A stretch of 64,000 nucleotides of DNA. It comes from an uncultured Ruminococcus sp. (GTDB lineage: Bacteria > Bacillota > Clostridia > Oscillospirales > Ruminococcaceae). Shown piece by piece: positions 14,611 to 23,492 of this stretch (positions are counted from its first letter, which is position 1; each line of letters begins with the position of its first letter). The notes beneath the pieces were generated by a model. That model made no database searches and was not told the DNA's origin. It worked only from the letters and a program-made list of their open reading frames with translations. The stretch spans positions 186,001-250,000 of the forward strand of contig CANQWR010000001.1 in NCBI GenBank assembly GCA_947627625.1, given 5' to 3'. The position numbers and the translations under genes are program-made.

Positions 14611-16623
14611 ATGTCGGAAAATGAAAAAAACAGGGAGTTTCAGAGACCAAGACCTGTTTTCCCGAAAAGGGCGGTCATAACAGGAGGTATGCCGTACGGC
14701 AACAAGGAACTCCATTTCGGACACGTCGGCGGAATGCTCGTCTTTGCCGACACTTTCGCACGCTTTATGCGGGACAGGATAGGCAAGGAGAACGTCATTT
14801 TTGTGACGGGTACGGACTGCTACGGTTCACCTATTGCAGAGGACTGGCGTGTGAAGTGTGAGAGAGGTGATTTCAAGGGAACTCTTGAGGAGTTCGTCCT
14901 GTCCAATCACAACAAGCAGAAAAAGACTCTTGACTCATATGGTGTGTCACCGAATCTGTTTGGTGCGTCGGGACTTGGCAGGTCAAAGGAGATACACGCA
15001 GAGGTCACGGATTGGTTCATAAGCTCGCTGTACAAGAAAGGACAGCTTGAAAAAATATCCACAATGCAGTTTTTTGACGAAAAAGCGGGAGTTTTCATAA
15101 ACGGCAGGCAGGTGATAGGAAAGTGTCCCGTAGAGGGTTGCAAGTCCACAAAGGCGTATGCAGACGAGTGCGACCTCGGACACCAGTATATGCCCGAAAA
15201 TTTGATAAACCCCGTCAGCACCCTGACAGGCGAGAGACCGTCAATGAAACCCGTCACAAACTGGTATTTCAAGTTGCGTGACTATGAAAAGCTGATGCAG
15301 GAGTGGACGGAGGAACTCAAAAAACGCAAGGACGTGAGACCTGTTGTTTGCAAGACGATTTCCGAATTTCTGAAACCGCCCGTGATATATATAAAGCGTG
15401 AGTTTGAGGAGAAATATTTTGAACTCAGAGACTCAATGCCCGAACACAAGTACCTTGAAGAGAGCAAAAAGCCGTCCTTTACGATAGAGTTTGAGAGACT
15501 TTCGGACTGCGACAAGGCGTGCAGGGTACTGACAGACAGCGGAATAAGATACAGGACGGGAAAAACTCTTGTGCCGTTCAGACTTACGGGAAATATAGAG
15601 TGGGGAGTGCCTGCCCCTGTCCTTGACGGCGAAGAGGGGCTAACGGTCTGGGTTTGGCCCGAATCTCTCTGGGCACCAATATCTTTCACACAGACTTATC
15701 TTGAGCAAATCGGACACAGTCGTGAAGAGTGGAAGGAGTACTGGTGCAGCAAGGACGCAAACGTCTACCAGTTCATAGGACAGGACAATATTTATTTCTA
15801 TGGAGTGGCAGAGCCTGCAATGTGGATGGCACAGCAGGAGGCTGAGGAGAAGACCTCCGATCCGCCCGACGGCGAGTTACAAATGCCGATAATAGTCGCA
15901 AACCACCACATACTTTTCCTTGACAAAAAAGCGTCCAGTTCGGGAAGTGTCAAACCACCTATGGCAGACGATTTGTTAAATTATTATACGCCTGAACAGC
16001 TCCGTATGCACTGGCTTGGTCTGGGTCTCGGACAGCGTTCGGTAAGTTTCATGCCGAAGCCGTACAACCCCGAAGCCAAACCCGATGACACAGACCCCGT
16101 TGCAAAGGACGGTTTCCTGCTGACAAACGTGTACAACAGAATGATACGCACGGCTTTTTACACGGCACAGAAAGAGCTTGACGGATTTTTGCCCGACGTT
16201 GAACCCGAACAGAAATTTGTTGATGATGCGGAAAAAGCGGTGCTTGATTACGAGAGACATATGTACAACTTTTCGTTCCACCAGTGCATATATGTTCTGG
16301 ACAGCTACATCAGAAACGGCAGTAAGTACGTCACGAAGTCGCTGAAACGAGAGAACCTCACAAAGGACGAAATTTCGCAGATACTTGCGAACCTCTTCTA
16401 TATAATCAGGATTGCGGGAGTACTCCTCCACCCAATAGCACCTTTCGGAACCGAAAAACTCCGTGATTATTTGCAAGTCGACGAGAGAATATGGTCGTGG
16501 GGGACAATTTTGAAACCGCTGACTTACTTCACGGGAACGGGACACAAGTTAAAATTTTTGCCGCCGAGAACAGACTTTTTCGCAAGGCACGAGAGCCAGT
16601 TCGAGAACACCGAAAACGCATAG
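14611..16623 (+). CDS. metG: Divergent methionyl-tRNA synthetase (class I)
   Basis: 670 residues from ATG 14611, which has GAGAGGAGAG upstream. A longer frame back to 14398 exists only because the G-rich repeat is open; its Gly/Pro-rich translation is not protein-like. The class I signature HIGH is HFGH at 35-38. A MetRS zinc-knuckle region follows (CPVEGC ... DECDLGH), then the NWYFKL segment. The KMSKS loop is replaced by KKASSS (439-444), so the second signature is clearly altered. The C-terminal helical anticodon domain is present; no EMAP/Trbp111 tail is seen. The enzyme should charge tRNA with methionine, but the altered loop and 670-residue form suggest a second, specialised copy. Promoter not found. 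Confidence 0.82.
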   Translation: MSENEKNREFQRPRPVFPKRAVITGGMPYGNKELHFGHVGGMLVFADTFARFMRDRIGKENVIFVTGTDCYGSPIAEDWRVKCERGDFKGTLEEFVLSNHNKQKKTLDSYGVSPNLFGASGLGRSKEIHAEVTDWFISSLYKKGQLEKISTMQFFDEKAGVFINGRQVIGKCPVEGCKSTKAYADECDLGHQYMPENLINPVSTLTGERPSMKPVTNWYFKLRDYEKLMQEWTEELKKRKDVRPVVCKTISEFLKPPVIYIKREFEEKYFELRDSMPEHKYLEESKKPSFTIEFERLSDCDKACRVLTDSGIRYRTGKTLVPFRLTGNIEWGVPAPVLDGEEGLTVWVWPESLWAPISFTQTYLEQIGHSREEWKEYWCSKDANVYQFIGQDNIYFYGVAEPAMWMAQQEAEEKTSDPPDGELQMPIIVANHHILFLDKKASSSGSVKPPMADDLLNYYTPEQLRMHWLGLGLGQRSVSFMPKPYNPEAKPDDTDPVAKDGFLLTNVYNRMIRTAFYTAQKELDGFLPDVEPEQKFVDDAEKAVLDYERHMYNFSFHQCIYVLDSYIRNGSKYVTKSLKRENLTKDEISQILANLFYIIRIAGVLLHPIAPFGTEKLRDYLQVDERIWSWGTILKPLTYFTGTGHKLKFLPPRTDFFARHESQFENTENA

Positions 16624-16632
16624 AATAAAAAA

Positions 16633-16662
16633 CAGCCTGCTGTCGGACAGCAGGCTGCTTTT
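16633..16662. terminator. Bidirectional terminator between convergent genes
   Basis: A 12-base perfect stem (CAGCCTGCTGTC at 16633-16644 with its complement at 16646-16657) is followed by CTTTT on the plus strand and, read from the minus strand, by GTTTTTTATTC. It can end both the synthetase gene and the convergent leucine-rich-repeat gene. Confidence 0.88.
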
Positions 16663-16691
16663 GTTAATTTAATTCAGGAACTGTGAAAAAA

Positions 16692-19600
16692 TCACGTCAC
16701 ACCTTTGATTTTTGACCTGAGTACAATGAGGTCGAAAGCATCGACACGTCCGTCGCCGTTCACGTCCATATTCGAGGGAACGACACCGGGAGTCTGTTTC
16801 TTGACGAGCCAGCTCTGAAGTTTAACGGCATCGGTCATAGAGATAAACGAGTTTCCGTCAACGTCCCCGGCGTTATTTCTACCCGACTGTCTGTCAGCGA
16901 GGTCGAACGTCGCAACGTCCGCAAAAGCGACCTTGTTTTTGTCGGCGTAGGTCTGAACCGATGAACCCGCTTCTCCGACGAGGAGAAATTCGGGGTTGAC
17001 TTTTCCGTTGAGGAATCCGAACGCCTTGGAATTTATAGCGGGCGAAGCCGGGACAACAGCCTCATAGAGGACGGGACAGTTGTCAAATGCACCGCTTCCT
17101 ATTTCCGTGAGAATGTGTGCACCGCCCGATTGCAGGGAGAGATTTCTGAGTGACGAACAGCCCGAGAAAGCGTTATTGCCGATGGTGTTCGCAAATACGA
17201 CCGCATCTTCAAGAAAGAGACAGTTAGAAAATGCCGAAACACCGATGGTATTCGCACTAACGTCCACACTGGTGAGACTATTGGAACCCGCAAAGGCATT
17301 CTGACCGATAGTCTGAGCCATATCTATGAAGACCGATTTCAGACCCGAGTTTGCAAAACTGCTCTTTCCGATGGAGATTATGTATTCAAGGTCTATATCT
17401 TCAAGACTTGTGCAGTTCTGGAAAGCCGTATCTGGGATAGCGGAAACGCTGTTTATATTGACATTTTTGAGACTTGAACAGCCCGCAAACATTGAAGTTG
17501 TGAGAGCACCGACATTTGCGGAGGTGAGTGACGAGCAGTTCATAAAGTTCTGTATACCGCTGAAAACTGTGGAGCTGTTTGCGGGAAGCACAGACAGTTT
17601 CGTACAGCCCTTGAAAGCGGCAGACTCAATGGTTTCGGCAACTATTGACGACGACAAATCGGTCTTGTCCTTTACCATTTTGAGAGACGAACAGCCCTCA
17701 AAAGCACTCTTCTGTATGGTCTTTGCACCCGAAGCGACTTCTTCAAGAGCAATTGCGTCCTTGAACATATTTTGAGTTATAAGAACGCCGTCATAAGAGC
17801 AGGACTTCAATGCACTACAGCCCGAGAATATGCTGTTGCCCATTTTGAACTCGGCAGCCCTCTCTGAGAGAACAGTCGCACTAACAAGGTTCGGACAGTT
17901 TGCAAATGCGTTGTTGTTTATAACGACAGTACCGCCGACCATTCCCGAGATATTTATCTTTGTTATGGCACTCTTTTCGAAAGCGTTTGCACCGATTGTA
18001 GAAATAGTACCGTTGACCTCGGAATTTAGCGAAGTGCAGTTATAGAAGCACTTCTGACCGTAGTCCTCAGCCTCAATACTTCCCGCATTTATAGCTTTAA
18101 GGGAGGTACAGTCGGAGAAAGCACTCGCCTCTATAATTCTCAGAGACGGGAAGTTGACCTGTTCAAGAGCGGTACACTTTGCGAAAGTCTCTTTGGGGAT
18201 AACTTCAATGTTGGACACATCTGCATCAAGAGTAGTGAGTGACGAACAGCCCGAGAAGAGACCGTAAGCCTTATAGGGTTCTATGGCAGAGCCGTTCATT
18301 GTTATGGTCTCCGCACCCGTACAGCCCTTAAAGACGTAAGCACCGTACTCATCGGACATAAGAGTTATGTGTTTTATACCCGTACAGCCCTCCATAGCGT
18401 TGCTGCCGACGGTTTTGCAGTCACCGACTTCAAAGAGTCTGAGACTTGAACAGCCTTTGAAAGCAGATTTTCCGATAGTGTCAACAAGCGGGAGAGTGAT
18501 TTCCTGGACGGAAGAGCAACCGCTGAAAGCACTGTCCTCCACGATTTGGGCATTGTTGTAAACTACCTGAAGAAGATTTGAGCAATTTGCGAAAGCCTCG
18601 GCTTTTATCTTGACGATTTTTCCGCTCTCATAAACTGTCCTCAGAGACTTACAGCCTTTGAAAGTAGCTTTCGGGACTCTTGTGAGGCTTTCGGGTAGTC
18701 TGACGGTCTCCAAAGCGGTACAGCCCTGAAATACGCCGTCGCCGAATCCCATACCTTGGGACTTGTCCTCGGGTTCCCAGTCGCCGAGTGATTCGGGCAG
18801 GTCAATAACGCTCACAAGCGAAGTACAGTTTGAGAACGCACTACCGCCGAGAGAGTTCAGGACGGAGTTGAAAGTCAGGTCTGAAAGGGACGAACAGCCC
18901 GAAAAACTCTGCTGGTCGGCGTAGAGGGTATTCACACCGAAAGAGACTTTCGTCACCTTTGTGTCACCCTTAAACGCACTTTTTTCAACGTAGAGAACGT
19001 TATCGGACATCATTATCTCTGTCATTGCAGTACAGCCCTCATAAGCGGACGCACCGACGGTCAAATCCTCATAGCCGTCAGCCGTACCCCAGCTGTTAAA
19101 GATAGGTTCATCTATGGGAGTACTCTTGAAAGCACTGCTTCCTATTTCCCTTATAAATTCGGGGTGAGCGAAAGTAATATTTGTCAGTGCGGTGGAGGCA
19201 CAGAGAGAATTTGGTATCACAGGCATATCGTTCTCAACGTGGAGACTTTTCAGACCGCTTCCCGAAAAGGCACTGTCGCCGACAAATCTGACCGAGTCGG
19301 GGATAGTCATTTCTGTTACATAGGAGCAGTTCTGGAAAGCCTTTGAGCCTATGTAAACAATTCCCGTGAGGTCTACTTCTTTGAGGTAGGACGGAGAGCC
19401 TGTGAAAGCCGAGGGAGCTATTACGGTTGCGGTAGTACCCGTGACTTCAAGTCCCATTTCGTCAATTCTTGCAGCTACCTCGTCGGGTATTTCGCCCGCA
19501 AGGGTGAGACTTAGTATAGAAGAGTTAGCTTTTGTGATACCTATTCTGTACTCGGGTTCGGGTGGGACAAAATCGGGAACATCCGAAGTAGAGACGGTCA

Positions 19601-19895
19601 ATTTATAGAGAGAGTATGTATTTCCGTCAATATCCTGCCAATCGGAGCAGTCTGTTGTATTGCCTGCCGCATCGGTTATTTTGATTGAGACTTTTTCGAG
19701 TTTGTGAGTATAGACGGAAGTATCGGCATATGGGTATGTGTACTGTGAAGCATTTTTTCCCTCTGTGACAGCAGCATCAGCAGCGGATGCCGACATAGTG
19801 ATAAGTGTGTTGTCGTCCGCAGAGGGTTTTGACCAGACCGCCGAAGCACCTGCGATACAGAGGAAAGCGAATATCGCCGCTATAGTTTTTTTCAT
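16692..19895 (-). CDS. Secreted leucine-rich-repeat protein with C-terminal dockerin
   Basis: 1067 residues, starting at the ATG whose upstream minus strand reads AAAGGATTG; a longer frame adds 13 residues without a ribosome site. The N-terminus is a signal peptide (KK, then AAIFAFLCIAGASA). From about residue 130 to 990 there are some thirty BspA/LRR_5-type repeats with the recurring pattern 'IGxxAFxxCxxLxxV'. The last 65 residues form a type I dockerin with two calcium loops (GDVDGNSFISMTD and DVNGDGRVDAFD). The protein should be exported and held on a cohesin-bearing scaffoldin. It carries no catalytic domain, so a binding or adhesion role in the cellulosome is inferred. It is single-cistron, with its own promoter and terminator. 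Confidence 0.9.
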   Translation of the reverse strand: MKKTIAAIFAFLCIAGASAVWSKPSADDNTLITMSASAADAAVTEGKNASQYTYPYADTSVYTHKLEKVSIKITDAAGNTTDCSDWQDIDGNTYSLYKLTVSTSDVPDFVPPEPEYRIGITKANSSILSLTLAGEIPDEVAARIDEMGLEVTGTTATVIAPSAFTGSPSYLKEVDLTGIVYIGSKAFQNCSYVTEMTIPDSVRFVGDSAFSGSGLKSLHVENDMPVIPNSLCASTALTNITFAHPEFIREIGSSAFKSTPIDEPIFNSWGTADGYEDLTVGASAYEGCTAMTEIMMSDNVLYVEKSAFKGDTKVTKVSFGVNTLYADQQSFSGCSSLSDLTFNSVLNSLGGSAFSNCTSLVSVIDLPESLGDWEPEDKSQGMGFGDGVFQGCTALETVRLPESLTRVPKATFKGCKSLRTVYESGKIVKIKAEAFANCSNLLQVVYNNAQIVEDSAFSGCSSVQEITLPLVDTIGKSAFKGCSSLRLFEVGDCKTVGSNAMEGCTGIKHITLMSDEYGAYVFKGCTGAETITMNGSAIEPYKAYGLFSGCSSLTTLDADVSNIEVIPKETFAKCTALEQVNFPSLRIIEASAFSDCTSLKAINAGSIEAEDYGQKCFYNCTSLNSEVNGTISTIGANAFEKSAITKINISGMVGGTVVINNNAFANCPNLVSATVLSERAAEFKMGNSIFSGCSALKSCSYDGVLITQNMFKDAIALEEVASGAKTIQKSAFEGCSSLKMVKDKTDLSSSIVAETIESAAFKGCTKLSVLPANSSTVFSGIQNFMNCSSLTSANVGALTTSMFAGCSSLKNVNINSVSAIPDTAFQNCTSLEDIDLEYIISIGKSSFANSGLKSVFIDMAQTIGQNAFAGSNSLTSVDVSANTIGVSAFSNCLFLEDAVVFANTIGNNAFSGCSSLRNLSLQSGGAHILTEIGSGAFDNCPVLYEAVVPASPAINSKAFGFLNGKVNPEFLLVGEAGSSVQTYADKNKVAFADVATFDLADRQSGRNNAGDVDGNSFISMTDAVKLQSWLVKKQTPGVVPSNMDVNGDGRVDAFDLIVLRSKIKGVT

Positions 19896-19999
19896 GGCTT
19901 TCAATCCTTTCTGAAAATAATTCCGTTGTTTCACGGTTATGATAGATAGTTCAATGTCCTGTTCACATGAGTGCCGTTAAAGTACACTATCACAACTAA

Positions 20000-20028
20000 A
20001 TTATATCACAACTCCGAATAAAAATCAA
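20000..20028 (-). promoter_or_regulatory. Promoter of the dockerin-LRR gene with direct repeats
   Basis: On the minus strand TTGATT (20028-20023) is followed after 17 bases by TATAAT (20005-20000). Two copies of AGTTGTGATA, 16 bases apart, cover and follow the -10 box (plus-strand positions 19988-19997 and 20004-20013), suggesting an operator. The transcript leader would be about 100 bases. Confidence 0.6.
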
Positions 20029-20156
20029 CGGGAAATTGTCAAATCCACATATCGCATATAATTTTCCACAAAACGGAGAAATTTTTATGAATTTTCAACA
20101 ATTAAGACCTGCTGTTTCGTAAATATGTGTGACAAATCACAAAAACCGCAAAAAAG

Positions 20157-22151
20157 TCAGTTGCACACGCTCTTCTTTTCGGCTACGGGGTGGAAACCGA
20201 CAGGGTTGAAAGTTTTGACGACTTCTTTTACAAGGTCGTAAATATCGTCCTCGTCTTCAGCATAACTTGCGTCCATGAGACGTTTCAAGTCGTCAATAAA
20301 TTTTTCGTATTCAAACGGAATAGGTTTGCCGATGTGAATAAGGTTGTTTTCGGTACGCTGAAGACCCTCTTCAGCCATGAGTTTTTCCTCATAGAGTTTT
20401 TCGCCGGGACGCAGACCCGTGTACTCAATTTTTATGTCCACATCGGGTTTGAGACCCGAAAGTTTTATAAGATTTCTTGCAAGAGTGTCTATTTTGACGG
20501 GTTCACCCATGTCAAGGACGTATATTTCCGAACCCTCACCGAGGATACTCGCCTGCAAAACGAGTGAAATAGCTTCGGGGATACTCAGGAAATACCTGAT
20601 TATATCGGGAGCTGTGACAGTTACGGGACCGCCCTCCTCAATCTGTTTTTTGAAAAGCGGTATAACGGAACCGTTTGAGCCGAGAACGTTTCCAAAGCGG
20701 ACAGCGGAGAAGTGAGTACAGGGGATAATATTTTCGTTTTCAAAGTCGGAGCAGTCCATACCCTCAACATCGTCCGACATATGGGCGTGGAGCATAGGGA
20801 GTTCGTCATATTTGCCGTGTTTAATCATGTAGTCGAAAGTCTGTATAATCATTTCGCAGAGACGTTTACTTGCACCCATAATATTTGTGGGGTTGACAGC
20901 CTTGTCCGTTGAAATCAGTACGAACCTCTCACAGCCCGAACGCATAGCGGCATAGGCGGTCTTGTAAGTACCTATGGCGTTGTTTTTTATAGCCTCACAC
21001 GGACTGACTTCCATAAGCGGGACGTGTTTGTGTGCGGCGGCGTGGTAGACGATCTGCGGTCTGTACTGTGCAAAGACACTGTTTATACGCTTGCTGTCAC
21101 GCACTGAACCGATAAGTACAACAAGGTCGAGTTCCGGGTAAGTGCGTTTGAGTTCCTGCTGTATATCGTAGGCGTTGTTTTCGTAGACTTCAAATATAAT
21201 CAGTCTTTTCGGACTGTGTTTTGCTATCTGACGGCAAAGCTCCGAACCGATAGAACCTCCGCCACCCGTGACGAGTATAGTCTTGTCTTTGAGCATCTGG
21301 TAGACACCCGACATATCCATTTTGATGGTCTCTCTGCCGAGGAGGTCCTCAATGGCAACTTCTTTCAACATCTTCACTGTAATCTCTCCGTTTATGAGCT
21401 GGTACATACTGGGAATCAGTCTGATTTCGCAGTCTGTCTCATTGCATATATTCAGGATCTCACGCTTGTCCTCCGCACTTATATTTGCTATTGCGTAGTA
21501 TATTTTCTTAATATTGTATTTTTCGACACTCACGAGAATATCGTCTCTTCCGCCGACGACGGGTACATTTCGCATCAGTCTGTTATGCTTGTTTGAGTCG
21601 TCGTCGATTATACAGCAGACTTTGTCGGCGATATGCGGAGAGCGTTCCATATCTCTGAGAATCATCTGACCCGCTTCACCCGCACCGATAAGCATTACAT
21701 TACAGCCCGAATCGGCGTTGGGGTTTCTCTTTTCGATCAAAATAAATCTGTAGGCGAACCTTATAGCGAGTATCGCCACGAACTGCATACACATACCCCA
21801 GAAGTAGTAAGACAGGGGCATTGCACCGAAAATTATAGTTATTCCGCCTATGTGGATAAGAGAAGTGACCGCCGTGGCGAGCATTATCTTGTTTAGCTCC
21901 GCATGGCTTGCGAACTGCCACAGACTCCTGTAAAGACCCATAAGACAGAAAACCACTATGCAGACCAGTGCATAGGCGGGAGTAAATTTTTCAAATGCAG
22001 AGAGATATTGCTGTGGGATTTCCGACATAATGCAGTCAAATCTGAAAAACAGAGCGAGGAAGTAAGAAATACACACAGCTATGAAATCGCATATCATCAG
22101 AAGCAAGCTCATCTTCTGCCAGTGTTCGAATTTAGTTTTCAAATTTATCAC
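20157..22151 (-). CDS. FlaA1/CapD-type nucleoside-diphosphate-sugar dehydratase, membrane bound
   Basis: About 664 residues from GTG 22151 (TTG 22154 also possible). Four transmembrane helices occupy roughly residues 18-40, 58-75, 92-112 and 115-138. A CoA-binding-like Rossmann region follows with GAGEAG near 157-162, then an extended SDR domain with VTGGGGSIGSE near 295-305 and an ISTDKA segment. This is the architecture of PglF/CapD/WbpM enzymes, which convert UDP-GlcNAc to UDP-4-keto-6-deoxy sugar for glycans at the inner membrane face. The start overlaps the stop of a weak upstream frame (GTGA). It is driven by a consensus promoter nearly 400 bases upstream. No glycan gene cluster surrounds it. 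Confidence 0.87.
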   Translation of the reverse strand: MINLKTKFEHWQKMSLLLMICDFIAVCISYFLALFFRFDCIMSEIPQQYLSAFEKFTPAYALVCIVVFCLMGLYRSLWQFASHAELNKIMLATAVTSLIHIGGITIIFGAMPLSYYFWGMCMQFVAILAIRFAYRFILIEKRNPNADSGCNVMLIGAGEAGQMILRDMERSPHIADKVCCIIDDDSNKHNRLMRNVPVVGGRDDILVSVEKYNIKKIYYAIANISAEDKREILNICNETDCEIRLIPSMYQLINGEITVKMLKEVAIEDLLGRETIKMDMSGVYQMLKDKTILVTGGGGSIGSELCRQIAKHSPKRLIIFEVYENNAYDIQQELKRTYPELDLVVLIGSVRDSKRINSVFAQYRPQIVYHAAAHKHVPLMEVSPCEAIKNNAIGTYKTAYAAMRSGCERFVLISTDKAVNPTNIMGASKRLCEMIIQTFDYMIKHGKYDELPMLHAHMSDDVEGMDCSDFENENIIPCTHFSAVRFGNVLGSNGSVIPLFKKQIEEGGPVTVTAPDIIRYFLSIPEAISLVLQASILGEGSEIYVLDMGEPVKIDTLARNLIKLSGLKPDVDIKIEYTGLRPGEKLYEEKLMAEEGLQRTENNLIHIGKPIPFEYEKFIDDLKRLMDASYAEDEDDIYDLVKEVVKTFNPVGFHPVAEKKSVCN

Positions 22152-22533
22152 CAACCATTCACAAACTTTAATTTCAAATTCTCTTCAATTTTTGATTTCA
22201 GAAAAATTCGGAGTATGGGGAGAGGGGCAGAGTCAATATTCATGCCGACCTGCCGTATTTGGTGTAATTTGCGGTCATCAACTCCAATCTGTGAAATGAT
22301 AAAGCTCCTGCCAAAAATCGAGACACGATACCGTTTTGATATTTTGGTATATTTATTTATTTTATCTGTATTATTATATTTCACACTGTTATGTATAAAT
22401 GTATAGTCATAGTACGTCAAGTGGTACGCAAGGGTATACTCAAAACTTTTATGCAGGGTTGCTTAAGAAAAGTACGGACGGAGTTTTGGTTTACTCACGC
22501 AGGATACTTTTCAAAAAAACCTGATATAATGTG
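22152..22533 (-). other. Long leader of the CapD-like gene, possible small ORF
   Basis: About 375 bases lie between the promoter and the CapD-like start. An open frame on the minus strand (22420-22148) ends in TGA that overlaps the GTG start (GTGA), the usual sign of translational coupling. Its start would be TTG with no clear ribosome site, and its product resembles nothing I know; an internal ATG gives 31 residues. The segment may hold a leader peptide or a structured regulatory RNA; I could not identify a known riboswitch. Confidence 0.35.
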
Positions 22534-22562
22534 ATTATATCACAATCCCGCAATCATGTCAA
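22522..22562 (-). promoter_or_regulatory. Consensus promoter with operator-like palindrome
   Basis: On the minus strand TTGACA (22562-22557) and TATAAT (22539-22534) are 17 bases apart, a perfect sigma-A promoter. A perfect palindrome, TGATATAAT and its complement with a three-base centre (22522-22542), is superimposed on the -10 box, so a dimeric repressor could block it. Confidence 0.7.
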
Positions 22563-22667
22563 TAGAGACAGTGAAAAAAAGGTGATAAAATATTTGTATG
22601 GAAAAGTGCATATTTTTGGGGCTTTTTATGTATTTTTTCAACAGACGGGCGTGTTTTGAGCTACAAA

Positions 22668-22695
22668 AAAGCCGTACCTGTTCGGGTACGGCTTT
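22668..22695 (-). terminator. Terminator of the LUD gene
   Basis: An 11-base perfect stem (AAAGCCGTACC with its complement, six-base loop) is flanked by a run of A on the plus strand, which is a U tract for the minus-strand transcript that ends here. Confidence 0.85.
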
Positions 22696-22737
22696 GAAAT
22701 ATATAAAAATATAATAAATAGGAGTAAAAAATTTTTA

Positions 22738-23412
22738 TCAGTAACCGAGTTCCTCGTTTACTATTATGACTTTAATTCTGCCCTTGTGTCTCTGCTGTGC
22801 GGAAATCAGGTAGTTGCAGCAAATTCTGCTGTCGGAGTGACAGCCGTCTGTAATTTGTCTGTCGGACTTTGAGAGTGAGATACATTCACCCGTTTCGGCA
22901 CAAGGTGTCTTACAGCTGAGTCTCACACAATTAGGCGGTGCGGACTCCATCTTGACACGCACTTCCACCTCTTCAAGATTTCTGACTATCTTGTTTCTGC
23001 CCGCAATTATTATCACGGATGACGGACCATAAGCAATGCAGGCAATGCGGTTGCTGTTGCCGTCGACGTTATAGAGAACGCCGTCCTCCGTTATTGCGTT
23101 TGAACTTGAAATGTAGACATCAGCCGAAAAAGCCTTTCTGTAAATATCCTGAACCTCATCAGGGGGAACCGTCGAGCGGTCGAGGTAGTTGTATTCGGGA
23201 GACCTGACGAGTTCATCTATACCGCACTCCGCCATGCTGACAGAACCGCCGTTTGAAATAACGTCGCCCTTTTTGAGGAGTGACTTTACAATCGGCAGAA
23301 CGTCCTCTTTAGTCTCAGCGTAGTAGAAATCCATATTGTTTTTGCGGAGATTTTCGCCTGTTTTTTCTATTCTCTTTCTGATTATTTCGTTTTTGTTGCT
23401 ATCCAAAGCCAC
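22738..23412 (-). CDS. LUD-domain protein (LutC/YkgG family)
   Basis: 224 residues, GTG start with AAAGG five bases upstream. The central region, with DVISNGGSVSMAECGI, ITEDGVLYNVDGNSNRIA and PSSVIIIAGRNKIV, matches the LUD fold of LutC-like proteins, which act in lactate or electron-transfer related metabolism and often carry cysteines. The C-terminal 70 residues contain a cysteine cluster (NCVRLSCKTPCAETGEC, then GCHSDSRICC) that could bind metal or iron-sulphur. Not accompanied by lutA or lutB, so it belongs to the stand-alone group common in Clostridia. It lies 80 bases downstream of the HPF gene and may be partly co-transcribed with it. Exact substrate unknown. Confidence 0.82.
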   Translation of the reverse strand: MALDSNKNEIIRKRIEKTGENLRKNNMDFYYAETKEDVLPIVKSLLKKGDVISNGGSVSMAECGIDELVRSPEYNYLDRSTVPPDEVQDIYRKAFSADVYISSSNAITEDGVLYNVDGNSNRIACIAYGPSSVIIIAGRNKIVRNLEEVEVRVKMESAPPNCVRLSCKTPCAETGECISLSKSDRQITDGCHSDSRICCNYLISAQQRHKGRIKVIIVNEELGY

Positions 23413-23449
23413 ATCAGCCTTTCAAAAAAATTTCCGACCTGACAGTCCG

Positions 23450-23482
23450 AATATGCGGAGCACCGCAAGCACTCCGCATATT
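23450..23482. terminator. Hairpin between hpf and the LUD gene
   Basis: An 11-base perfect stem (AATATGCGGAG with its complement, eleven-base loop). The minus-strand side has no immediate U run, although a plus-strand A run (U on the minus transcript) occurs about 20 bases further on. It may be a weak terminator or an RNA-processing and stability hairpin. Confidence 0.45.
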
Positions 23483-23492
23483 TTGGGGAAAA

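Noticed and set aside
16900..19500. Plus-strand frames opposite the LRR gene, and a CRISPR-like impression from repeats
   Set aside because: The periodicity is that of LRR codons on the minus strand; units vary in sequence and no spacers exist.
22148..22420. 90-residue gene upstream of the CapD-like gene
   Set aside because: TTG start without ribosome site and no recognisable product; kept only as a possible leader frame because of the GTGA overlap.
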